This document shows positions 1-7,234 of a DNA stretch of 64,000 bases, in pieces (position 1 is the first letter of the stretch; the number at the start of each line of letters is the position of its first letter). The notes beneath the pieces were generated by a model. That model was not told the DNA's origin and ran no database searches. It saw only the letters and a list, made by a program, of their open reading frames with translations. The DNA comes from Glycomyces arizonensis DSM 44726 (GTDB lineage: Bacteria > Actinomycetota > Actinomycetes > Mycobacteriales > Micromonosporaceae): assembly GCF_000482705.1 (NCBI RefSeq), contig NZ_AXWO01000001.1, positions 124,001-188,000 on the forward strand. The letters run 5' to 3'. Made by a program: the position numbers and the translations under genes.

Positions 1-1
1 C

Positions 2-688
2 TGGGTCGAGGACGTCCTCGCGCGCCGCCCGACCGGCGTCATCTCGGTCTTCTCGCATCTGGCCGACGACCAGAGCGCGCAGCTGCGCAGCAGGGGCATT
101 CCGCTGGTGCTCCTCGATCCCACGGGCGAGCCCGGGCACGACGCGCCCTCGGTGGGGGCGAGCAACTGGAACGGCGGGCTCGCGGCCACCAGGCACCTGC
201 TCGAACTCGGGCACCGGCGCATCGCCGTGGTCACCGGGCCCGCGCACATGCTCTCCAGCCGCGCCAGGCTCGACGGGTACCGGGCGGCGATGGACATGGC
301 GGGCGTTCCGGTGGATCCGGCGCTGGTGTGCGTCGGGGACTTCCAGATCGAGGACGGGCGGCGCTTCACGCGCGAGCTGCTGCGGCTGGACGATCCGCCC
401 ACGGCGGTCTTCGCGTGCAACGACGGCGAGGCGGTCGGCGTCTATCAAGCGGCGGCCGAGGCGGGGCTGCGCATTCCCGACGACCTCAGCGTCGTCGGCT
501 TCGACGACCTGCCGATGACCGAGTGGAACATCCCGCCGCTCACGTCGGTCCACCAGCCGCTCAAAGAGATGGCGGCCACCGCGGCGGGCATGATCGTGAC
601 GCTGGCGAACGGCGAACCGCTGCACCGCCGCCGCGTCGAGATCGCCACGGAGCTGGTCGTCAGGGAGAGCACCGCCCCGCCGCGCTGA
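2..688 (+). CDS. LacI-family regulator, C-terminal part (cut by window edge)
   Basis: The frame is already open at the window edge and ends at the TGA at 686-688, leaving about 228 C-terminal residues. They form the effector-binding core of LacI/GalR regulators: the GHRRIAVVTGP strand, the PTAVFACND helix start, DLSVVGFDDLP and the PPLTSVHQPL hinge strand are all in order. The helix-turn-helix half lies outside the window. A GH43 gene starts about 165 bases downstream on the same strand, behind a promoter containing an inverted repeat, so this is probably the local repressor of that gene (inference from position). Confidence 0.85.
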   Translation, partial: WVEDVLARRPTGVISVFSHLADDQSAQLRSRGIPLVLLDPTGEPGHDAPSVGASNWNGGLAATRHLLELGHRRIAVVTGPAHMLSSRARLDGYRAAMDMAGVPVDPALVCVGDFQIEDGRRFTRELLRLDDPPTAVFACNDGEAVGVYQAAAEAGLRIPDDLSVVGFDDLPMTEWNIPPLTSVHQPLKEMAATAAGMIVTLANGEPLHRRRVEIATELVVRESTAPPR

Positions 689-793
689 GGGCCGGTCCGG
701 GCGCTCCCGGACCGTACGCCGGTGCGCGGCGACAAGTCGTGTGCCGCCCACTGCATCGGCCCCCGATACGACACCGAGACCCGGCGAAGCCGC

Positions 794-829
794 TTGACAA
801 AGTTGGGACTCACAACTTAATCTGTGACC
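794..829 (+). promoter_or_regulatory. GH43 promoter with internal operator-like dyad
   Basis: TTGACA at 794-799 and TAATCT at 818-823 are 18 bases apart, a near-consensus sigma-70-type promoter. Between the two boxes sits an inverted repeat, AAGTTG (800-805) and CAACTT (813-818), with a 7-base centre. A protein bound there would block RNA polymerase. The expected transcription start near 829 lies downstream of the GTG at 824 and so excludes it as the start codon. The bound regulator is unknown; the adjacent LacI protein is the first candidate. Confidence 0.6.
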
Positions 830-853
830 CGCCGTCGACAGAATGAGGTCGCC

Positions 854-2332
854 TTGAGCCGTCCGCCAGCATCCGCCGCCGAGCACCCGGTCGTGCCGGG
901 GTTCCACCCGGACCCGACGATCTGCCGGGTCGGATCGGACTACTACCTCGCGCACTCGAGCTTCGAGTACTTCCCCGGCGCGCCGATCTTCCACAGCCGT
1001 GACCTCGTCTCCTGGAAGCAGATCGGGAACATCCTCGACCGGCGCTCCCAGTTCCTCCGCGGCGACGGGCGGCCCTCGGGCGGCATCTACGGCTCCACGC
1101 TGCGGTTCCACGGCGGCCGGTTCTGGTTCGTGACCACGAACGTCGGCGACGCCGGGTCCGGCCAGACCATCGTCACCGCCGAGGACCCGGCCGGGGAGTG
1201 GAGCGAGCCGGTGTTCGTGCGCGACGCCGTCGGCATCGACCCGGACCTGTGCTGGGACGAGGACGGCGAGTGCTACCTGACGTGGAAGGGCACCGTCTTC
1301 AATGGGGAGGGCGACGGGATCTTCCAGGGCCGCCTCGACACCGAGACCGGGAAGTTCAAGGACGACCCCTATCCGGTGTGGCAGGGCATCGGACTCGCCG
1401 CCTCCGAGGCCCCGCACCTGTACCGCATCGGCGAGCACTGGTACCTGATGCTGGCCGAGGGCGGCACCGAGCGCGGCCACACCGTCACGATCGCGCGCGG
1501 CGACGGCCCGGCGGGGCCGTTCGAGCCGTGCCCGGACAATCCGGTGTTCACGCACCGCAGCACCGCGAAGCCGGTGCAGAGCACCGGCCACGCCGACCTG
1601 GTCGAGGCTCCGGACGGCTCGTGGGCGGCGGTGTACCTGGCGGTGCGCCCGCACGGATTCACGCCCCAGTTCCACGTCCTGGGCCGCGAGACGTTCCTGG
1701 CCGGGGTCGACTGGGTCGACGGGTGGCCGGTCTTCGACGAGGACCGCTTCACGGTGCCGCCGGTCGAGACCGCGTTCAACGACCGCTTCGAATCATCCGA
1801 TCTGGACCTCAGGTGGGTCGTGCCCGGCGGCGAGCCCGAGGCCGTCGCCGTCCACCGCCCGGACGGCGGCCTGGAGCTGCGGGAGGCGCCGGACGGCACG
1901 CCGGGGCTGCTGTGCGCCCGCGTCCGCGACCTGGCGTGGACCGGCGAGGCCGCCTTCACCGGCGCTGGGCGCCTACGGCTCTTGATCGACGACCGCCACT
2001 GGTACGAGCTGGTCTTCGAGGGCGGCCGTGTCCGCGCCGACGTCCGGATCGGCGGCATACTGCACGAACTCGGCTCGGCCGAATGCCCCGGCGAGACGGC
2101 GGTGCTGCGGATCGAGGCCGCCGAGCCCGCGACCAAAGTCTCCCCCACGGTCATCGGACCGGACGACGTGGTGCTGTCGTTCGATGGCGGCGACGGCTTC
2201 AGCGAGCTGGGGCGGCTCGACGGCCGCTACCTCTCCACTGAGGTCGCCACCGGCTTCACCGGCCGCATGCTCGCCGTCGGCTCGGCGGGCGAGCGGGCGC
2301 TGGTGCGCCGCGTGTCGTACGAGCCGCGCTGA
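854..2332 (+). CDS. Glycoside hydrolase family 43 enzyme (beta-xylosidase/arabinofuranosidase type)
   Basis: Encodes 492 residues from a TTG start preceded by GAGG five bases upstream. The GTG at 824 would precede the predicted transcription start. The GH43 five-bladed propeller signature is complete: HPDPTICRV near residue 20 carries the general base Asp, GIDPDLCWDED carries the pKa-modulating Asp, and SEAPHLYRI the acid Glu. Residues from about 310 on form a beta-sandwich C-terminal domain typical of GH43 xylosidases. There is no signal peptide, so it should act in the cytoplasm on imported xylo- or arabino-oligosaccharides. Exact substrate cannot be read from the sequence. Confidence 0.88.
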   Translation: MSRPPASAAEHPVVPGFHPDPTICRVGSDYYLAHSSFEYFPGAPIFHSRDLVSWKQIGNILDRRSQFLRGDGRPSGGIYGSTLRFHGGRFWFVTTNVGDAGSGQTIVTAEDPAGEWSEPVFVRDAVGIDPDLCWDEDGECYLTWKGTVFNGEGDGIFQGRLDTETGKFKDDPYPVWQGIGLAASEAPHLYRIGEHWYLMLAEGGTERGHTVTIARGDGPAGPFEPCPDNPVFTHRSTAKPVQSTGHADLVEAPDGSWAAVYLAVRPHGFTPQFHVLGRETFLAGVDWVDGWPVFDEDRFTVPPVETAFNDRFESSDLDLRWVVPGGEPEAVAVHRPDGGLELREAPDGTPGLLCARVRDLAWTGEAAFTGAGRLRLLIDDRHWYELVFEGGRVRADVRIGGILHELGSAECPGETAVLRIEAAEPATKVSPTVIGPDDVVLSFDGGDGFSELGRLDGRYLSTEVATGFTGRMLAVGSAGERALVRRVSYEPR

Positions 2333-2345
2333 GCGTCGGCGAGGC

Positions 2346-2391
2346 CCTTGCCCCGCGATTTCCGCGTGTCCGCGGGGATCGCGGGGCAAGG
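2346..2391 (+). terminator. Hairpin terminator after GH43
   Basis: A perfect 14-bp stem, CCTTGCCCCGCGAT (2346-2359) with ATCGCGGGGCAAGG (2378-2391), starts 13 bases after the GH43 stop. There is no T run, as is usual in high-GC actinobacteria. It lies between convergent reading frames and could serve both. Confidence 0.75.
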
Positions 2392-2424
2392 ACTTCATGC
2401 GCCATTGCCGGTCCGCGCCATCGG

Positions 2425-2814
2425 TCAGATGGCCTGGACGTCCACCCAGAAGCGCGTGTCGTTGGAGCGGTTGGCCGAGTTCGACTCGAGCTGGCCCTTG
2501 ATCCAGTAGACCGCGGTGCGGTACTTGTCGATGTCGTCGGCGTTCGGGTTGCTCAGGCCGGTCTGGCCGTCGCGGTGCCCGGCGAACCAGACGTACTCGC
2601 CCCAGTGGCTCTGGGCCTGGTGGCGGCAGGTGAGGCCGCCTCCTCCCCCGCCGCCACCGCCTTGGACGACGCAGGACTGGCCGTTCTCCCAAACCCAGCC
2701 GTCACCGTCGGGGTCGCTCGCACTGCCGTTGGCGCAGTGTGGATAGCCGTTGGAGGCGTCCTCAGCGGCGGCGTCCCATGCCGCCGTCGGACGATGCGGT
2801 CGATGTCGTCGCAT
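2425..2814 (-). pseudogene. Remnant of a secreted carbohydrate-active protein (binding module plus C-terminus)
   Basis: The minus-strand frame carries NGYPHCANGSASDPDGDGW followed by WENGQSCVV, a Trp/Cys-rich motif found in CBM-like modules of actinobacterial secreted polysaccharidases. After that come a nine-glycine linker and about 70 residues ending DTRFWVDVQAI. No signal peptide or catalytic domain precedes it. The sequence upstream is AT-rich and low in coding character, so this looks like the 3' end of a larger secreted enzyme whose 5' part was lost. The reading frame itself is intact, so a small functional protein cannot be fully excluded. Confidence 0.45.
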
Positions 2815-3003
2815 CACTGAACCGGGCAATACGAATACGCTGCCGCGATTACCAGGTGAATCGATGAACATCGATAGATTATTACCGAACCCGTTAAGTT
2901 TCAAGTCGCAAAGGAAACATTTCAAGAGCGCGCCTGCGAACAGGAGATTATAATCTATAAGAAGACTAGGGTCGCATGCACGACCATAGGCAATATGTTA
3001 TAT

Positions 3004-3018
3004 CCTATAAGTTATAGG
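3004..3018. repeat. AT-rich palindrome CCTATAA-G-TTATAGG
   Basis: Perfect 7-bp arms with a one-base centre, inside an AT-rich patch (2945-3020), about 30 bases past the stop of the minus-strand LacI gene. The same two arms recur at 57783-57801 with a 5-base centre. Confidence 0.6.
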
Positions 3019-3048
3019 GAGACACGACCACAAGCGGCGGCGGACAGG

Positions 3049-4086
3049 TCAGCCCACGCCGCGGGGCCTAGGGGCCGCGGCGCTCTCCCGGAAGACGAGC
3101 CGCGGGCGCTCGGAGGAGTACAGGCGGTCGCCGGTGCCGTCGATGGCCTGGAGAAGCAGCTGGAAGCCGCGGACGCCGAGGTCCGCGAAATCCTGGTCTA
3201 CAGTGGTCATCGGCGGGTTCCACAGCTCCGCGAGCGGGTGGTCGTCGAACCCGGCCACCGAGACGTCCTCGGGGACGCGCAACCCCGCCTCGGCGAGGCC
3301 CCGCATGACCCCCATGGCGATCTCGTCGTTGCCGCAGAACACCGCGGTGACGCTCGGGTCGGCGGCGAGCTCCCGGCCGACCTCGACGCCGCTGCGCGGC
3401 AGCCACGACGCGTCGCGCACCGGCGGGATCGGCGCGTTCGCCTTGGCGAGGGCCCGCTTCCAGCCCGTCGTCCGCCCGTCGACGCGCCGCGAGGGCGGCA
3501 CCCGGACGTGGTGCACCGTCTCGTGGCCGAGCCCCAGCAGGTAATCGGTGAGCTCCTCGGCGGCGGCGGCCTCGTCGAGCACCGCCTGCCGCATGCCGGT
3601 CTCCCGCGTCCCCGACAGGGCGACCACGGGCAGGTCCGAGGGGATCTTCCGCAGCGCCGCCACCCCTGGCGGGTCGAACTTGAGCACCGCGATCCCGGCG
3701 AGCGCCTGCGTCAGCGTCGCCGCGATCGCGCGGTCCACCTCGTCCTCGTCGGCGCTCTCGACGACGGTGATCATCACCGTGTAGCCCTCGGCGCGGGCCG
3801 CGATCTCGATGCCGCGGATGGTCTCGGCGTAGCCGTAGCGCGAGGTGTTCCCGGCGATGACGGCGATCGTCTGGGACTTGCGGGAGACGAGCACGCGCGC
3901 CGCCGCGCTGGGCCGGTAGTGCAGCTCCGCGATGGCCGCCTCGACGAGCTCCCGCTTCGCCGGGCTCACGCGGGCGGCGCCGGTCAGCACGCGCGAGACG
4001 GTCGGGACCGACACCCCCGCGCGCTCGGCGACGTCGGTGATCGTCGGGTTCCTGGCGTTCCCGCCCGCTGCCTTCTTCGTGCTCAC
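3049..4086 (-). CDS. LacI-family repressor of the galactoside operon
   Basis: Encodes 345 residues from GTG at 4086. The N-terminal helix-turn-helix TITDVAERAGVSVPTVSRVLTG (residues about 15-36) is followed by the hinge (HYRPSAAARVL) and a periplasmic-binding-protein-like sensor domain (AVFCGNDEIAMGVM, DVSVAGFDDHPLAELWNPPMTTV). Its start overlaps the stop of the permease gene by four bases (GTGA), so it is the last gene of the GH36-transporter operon and translationally coupled to it. The LacI-type operator pair at 9434-9473 upstream of the operon is the expected binding site, giving autoregulated control by an imported sugar (inference). Confidence 0.92.
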   Translation of the reverse strand: MSTKKAAGGNARNPTITDVAERAGVSVPTVSRVLTGAARVSPAKRELVEAAIAELHYRPSAAARVLVSRKSQTIAVIAGNTSRYGYAETIRGIEIAARAEGYTVMITVVESADEDEVDRAIAATLTQALAGIAVLKFDPPGVAALRKIPSDLPVVALSGTRETGMRQAVLDEAAAAEELTDYLLGLGHETVHHVRVPPSRRVDGRTTGWKRALAKANAPIPPVRDASWLPRSGVEVGRELAADPSVTAVFCGNDEIAMGVMRGLAEAGLRVPEDVSVAGFDDHPLAELWNPPMTTVDQDFADLGVRGFQLLLQAIDGTGDRLYSSERPRLVFRESAAAPRPRGVG

Positions 4087-4952
4087 TTGACCGCCCCGCT
4101 GGTGATGCCCGAGATGATCCTGCGCTGGGCGACCACGAAGGTGATCAGCAGCGGCAGGCTCATGAGGATGATATAAGCGAAGATCAGGTGCCAGTTCTGC
4201 AGATAGAGGCCCGCGCTCGCCACCTGGTAGAGGTTCAGCGGAAGCGTGTCGATCCGGCCGCCGATGACGAAGAGCGCGTAGAACACGTCGTTCCAGATGT
4301 AGAGGCAGATCAGGATGGTCGCGGTGGCGAGCACCGGCCGCAGCAGCGGCAGGATGATGCGCGCGAAGACCCTGACCGGCCCGGCCCCGTCGACGCGGGC
4401 GGCCTCTTCGAGCTCGGGCGGGATGGTGCGCACGAAGCCGGTGACGAAGAAGACCACCGTCGACAGGTACATGCCCATGTAGACGCCGATCATGCCGAGC
4501 GCGGTCCCGGCCAGGCCGAGTTGGCGCAGCAGCAGCACGATGGTGACCACGGCGGGGGGCAGGACGATGCCGCTGATGGCGAGGGCGTAGATCGCGGCGC
4601 TCAGCCTGCCGCCGCGGCGGCCGAGGATCCACGCCGCCATCGAGCCGAGGACGAGGACGCCGACGACGGCCGGGACCATGACCAGGAGGCTCCCGAAGAA
4701 CGCCGAGAGCATGTCGCCGTCGGTGAACACGGTCGCGAAGTTGTCGAAGAGCCGCCACTCGCTCGGCGGGGAGAGGTCGGGATCGAGGGCCTCGGCCTGG
4801 GTCTTGGAGGCGGTCGCGACGACGAGCCAGAACGGCACGCCGAGCGTGAGCAGCGCGATGAGGATCGCGGCGATCGGCTGGAGCCGGAGGCGGCGGCGCG
4901 GGGCGCGGCGCGCGCGGACGGCGGTCCGGGACGGTGCGGCGGTGGCGGTCAC
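4083..4952 (-). CDS. Carbohydrate ABC transporter permease, MalG type
   Basis: Encodes 289 residues starting at GTG 4952, which overlaps the previous permease stop by four bases. Six membrane segments are visible, the first at about residues 25-45. The conserved EAA loop EEAARVDGAGPVRVFARIILPLLRP (residues about 195-220), which contacts the ATPase, is intact. A short charged N-terminus, with repeated Arg, lies in the cytoplasm. It pairs with the MalF-type permease. No ATPase gene lies in the operon, so a shared MsiK-like ATPase elsewhere is expected, as is known for many actinobacterial sugar importers. Confidence 0.92.
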   Translation of the reverse strand: MTATAAPSRTAVRARRAPRRRLRLQPIAAILIALLTLGVPFWLVVATASKTQAEALDPDLSPPSEWRLFDNFATVFTDGDMLSAFFGSLLVMVPAVVGVLVLGSMAAWILGRRGGRLSAAIYALAISGIVLPPAVVTIVLLLRQLGLAGTALGMIGVYMGMYLSTVVFFVTGFVRTIPPELEEAARVDGAGPVRVFARIILPLLRPVLATATILICLYIWNDVFYALFVIGGRIDTLPLNLYQVASAGLYLQNWHLIFAYIILMSLPLLITFVVAQRRIISGITSGAVK

Positions 4953-5851
4953 AGGACGTCCTCCCTCTTGCGCAGGAACCGGATCACGGGGAAGGCGAGG
5001 ATGGTCACCGTCAGGAACAGCACGAGGCTCATGGTCGTGGCCTGGGCGAACAGGCCCTGCCCGAAGGTCCGGAAGATGAAGATGTTCAGCAGCTCGGTCG
5101 TGCCGCCGGGCCCGCCCTCGGTGGTGGCCTGGACGATGTCGAAACCGTTCATCGAGCCGAGCAGGGCGGTCGCGACGTTGAACGTCACGGCCGGGGCGAG
5201 CAGCGGGAACCTGATGGACCGGAACATGGTCCAGCGGTTCGCGCCGTCGAGGCGCGCCGCTTCGAGGACGTCCTCGTCGATGGTCTTGAGCCCGGCGAGG
5301 TAGATGAGCATCGACAGCCCCATCCACTTCCAGGCGTGGACGACGGCGACGACCACGATCGTCCAGGTGGTGCTGCCGAGCCAGGGGATCGCCACTTCGG
5401 TGCCGAAGAGGGCGCCGATGATGCCGTTGAGGGCGCCGTCGGGCTTGAGCAGCGCCTGGAAGATGTAGCCGACCGCGAGCGCGGACATGATGACCGGGAT
5501 GAAGAACGCGACCCTGACGGCGCGGTTGACGCGCGTGTCGCGTTCGAGCAGCAGCGCCAGCGCGAGCCCGAAGAGGTTCTGGAAGATCGCGACGAGCACG
5601 GCGTAGACGAGGGTCACCTTGAGCGCGTTGAGCAGCGTGCCGTTGGAGAACAGGGAGGTGAAGTTGTCGATCCCGGCGAAGTTGATGGCGCTCTTGAAGC
5701 TCGACCAGTCGGTGAACGCGTAGACGAAGTTGGACAGCGTGGGGACGAAGAAGAAGACGACGAGGATCACGAGCGCCGGAATCAGGAACCACAGTGGATG
5801 GTCGCTGCGGCGGCGCGCCGTCCCCTTGGAGAGCGTGATGTTCGCAGTCAC
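4949..5851 (-). CDS. Carbohydrate ABC transporter permease, MalF/UgpA type
   Basis: Encodes 300 residues with an N-terminal segment PLWFLIPALVILVVFFFVPTL and five further hydrophobic spans. The EAA loop is LEAARLDGANRWTMFRSIRFPLLAP. It lies 69 bases downstream of the binding-protein gene, separated by a strong hairpin, and overlaps the next permease by four bases. The two permeases form the channel of a CUT1-type oligosaccharide importer whose binding protein is the upstream lipoprotein. Confidence 0.92.
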   Translation of the reverse strand: MTANITLSKGTARRRSDHPLWFLIPALVILVVFFFVPTLSNFVYAFTDWSSFKSAINFAGIDNFTSLFSNGTLLNALKVTLVYAVLVAIFQNLFGLALALLLERDTRVNRAVRVAFFIPVIMSALAVGYIFQALLKPDGALNGIIGALFGTEVAIPWLGSTTWTIVVVAVVHAWKWMGLSMLIYLAGLKTIDEDVLEAARLDGANRWTMFRSIRFPLLAPAVTFNVATALLGSMNGFDIVQATTEGGPGGTTELLNIFIFRTFGQGLFAQATTMSLVLFLTVTILAFPVIRFLRKREDVL

Positions 5852-5882
5852 GATGCGGATGATGCCTTTCCTGGAGATGCGT

Positions 5883-5916
5883 CGCCGGGGTGGCGGCCGC
5901 GGCCGCCACCCCGGCG
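5883..5916 (-). promoter_or_regulatory. Intercistronic 34-bp perfect palindrome
   Basis: Arms CGCCGGGGTGGCGGCC (5883-5898) and GGCCGCCACCCCGGCG (5901-5916) surround a GC centre, making the whole block self-complementary. It lies between the binding-protein stop at 5921 and the permease start at 5851. Such a hairpin would protect the upstream mRNA and reduce read-through, giving an excess of binding protein over permease, as known for malE-malF. Confidence 0.7.
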
Positions 5917-5920
5917 TGCG

Positions 5921-7234
5921 TTAGAAGCCCTCGGCGCCTTGGGCCTTCGCCAGCTCTTCGAACTGGGCCTGGGTCGCCTCGGCGACCTCGGTGGGCGTCT
6001 TCGTGCCCTGGATCATGTCGGCCAGGAAGATGTACAGGTCCGGGTTGGCGATCGCCAGGGCCTGCATGGAGCCGACCGAGTCCGCGAGCGAGTCGCTGAC
6101 GGCGAGCAGCGCCTCGGGGACGTCGGCGGGCGTCTCGACGCCGGTCTGGAGGGACACGGTCTGCTGGGCGTTCACGAAGTCCCCGTAGCCGTCGCCGAGC
6201 CAGTACGACAGGAGCTGGCGCGCGGCGGCCTCCCGGTCGGCGTCGCCGGTCTTGAACGCCACCAGGGCGTTGGACTGGTCGGGGATGAACGTGCCGACGT
6301 TGCCGGACGGCGAGATCGGGAAGAAGCCGATCTTCTGATCGAGCTCGGCGGTATCGGCGAGCGACTGGAGCTGGCCGAAGAAGGAGTTCACCTGCACGGC
6401 CATCGCGGCGTCGCCGGCGAGCAGCGCGGCGCCCTGGTCCTCGAAGGTCGCCGTCTTGATGTCCTCGTTGAACAGTCCCTCTTCGATGAGGCCCTGGTAG
6501 GTCTCGATGGCGCCCTGGATGGTCGGGTCGGTGAACTTTTCCTCGTTCGCGTTCACCCGGTCCCACAGCCCGTCGGCGGCGGCGTCGGCCAGCTGCACCT
6601 GCACCCACCACTGGGTGCCCCAGCGGTCGGCGGCCATCTCGTAGAACGGGGTGACGCCGTCGTCCTTGAGGTCGCGGGCGGTCTGGAGGAAGGAGTCCCA
6701 GTCGGTGAGGGTCTCGGTGATCCCGTTCGCCGCGAAGACCTCCTTGTTGTAGTAGACGCCCTCGACCGCGGGGGTCGTGATGAGGGCGGCGTAGCGGGTG
6801 TCGTCCAGGATGCCGGTGATGTCGCGCAGTTCGGGCTTGTAGGAGTCGAGCCACGGCGCGTCGTCGAGCGGCTGGAGGTTTTGGGAGGCGTTGAGCGCCG
6901 TCAGCTGCGAGGCCGTCGGCTGCCAGAACGCGAGGTCGGGCTTGTCGCCGGTGGCGACCTTCGTCTGGACGCCCTGCTCGTAGGGGTCGGGGATCGTGAC
7001 GACCTCGACCTCGGCGCCGGTGAGCTCCTCGAAGCCCGCGATCACGCTGTCGGGCACGGTGTTGGAGTTCTGCGCGGCCCAGATGGTGAGCGTGGTGCCG
7101 CTCAGGTCGGCGTCCTGGGCGGGCCAGTCGACCGGCCCGCTGGAGTCGGTGCCGGTGCCCGGGTCGGAGCACCCGGTGAGGGTCAACGCGCCCGCCGCGG
7201 CGAGCGCCAGCGCGGTGCGGAACTTGTTCTTCAT
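5921..7234 (-). CDS. Sugar-binding lipoprotein of the ABC importer
   Basis: Encodes 437 residues. The signal peptide MKNKFRTALALAAAGALTLTGC ends in a lipobox with Cys22, so the protein should be lipid-anchored outside the membrane. The mature part (GTTLTIWAAQNSN, AGFEELTGAEVEVVTIPDPYEQ, LLAGDAAMAVQVNSFFGQL) is a family 1 extracellular solute-binding protein. Its ATG overlaps the GH36 stop by four bases (ATGA), so importer and hydrolase are made together. The GH36 partner suggests alpha-galactosides such as raffinose-type or galactomannan fragments (inference). Confidence 0.92.
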   Translation of the reverse strand: MKNKFRTALALAAAGALTLTGCSDPGTGTDSSGPVDWPAQDADLSGTTLTIWAAQNSNTVPDSVIAGFEELTGAEVEVVTIPDPYEQGVQTKVATGDKPDLAFWQPTASQLTALNASQNLQPLDDAPWLDSYKPELRDITGILDDTRYAALITTPAVEGVYYNKEVFAANGITETLTDWDSFLQTARDLKDDGVTPFYEMAADRWGTQWWVQVQLADAAADGLWDRVNANEEKFTDPTIQGAIETYQGLIEEGLFNEDIKTATFEDQGAALLAGDAAMAVQVNSFFGQLQSLADTAELDQKIGFFPISPSGNVGTFIPDQSNALVAFKTGDADREAAARQLLSYWLGDGYGDFVNAQQTVSLQTGVETPADVPEALLAVSDSLADSVGSMQALAIANPDLYIFLADMIQGTKTPTEVAEATQAQFEELAKAQGAEGF

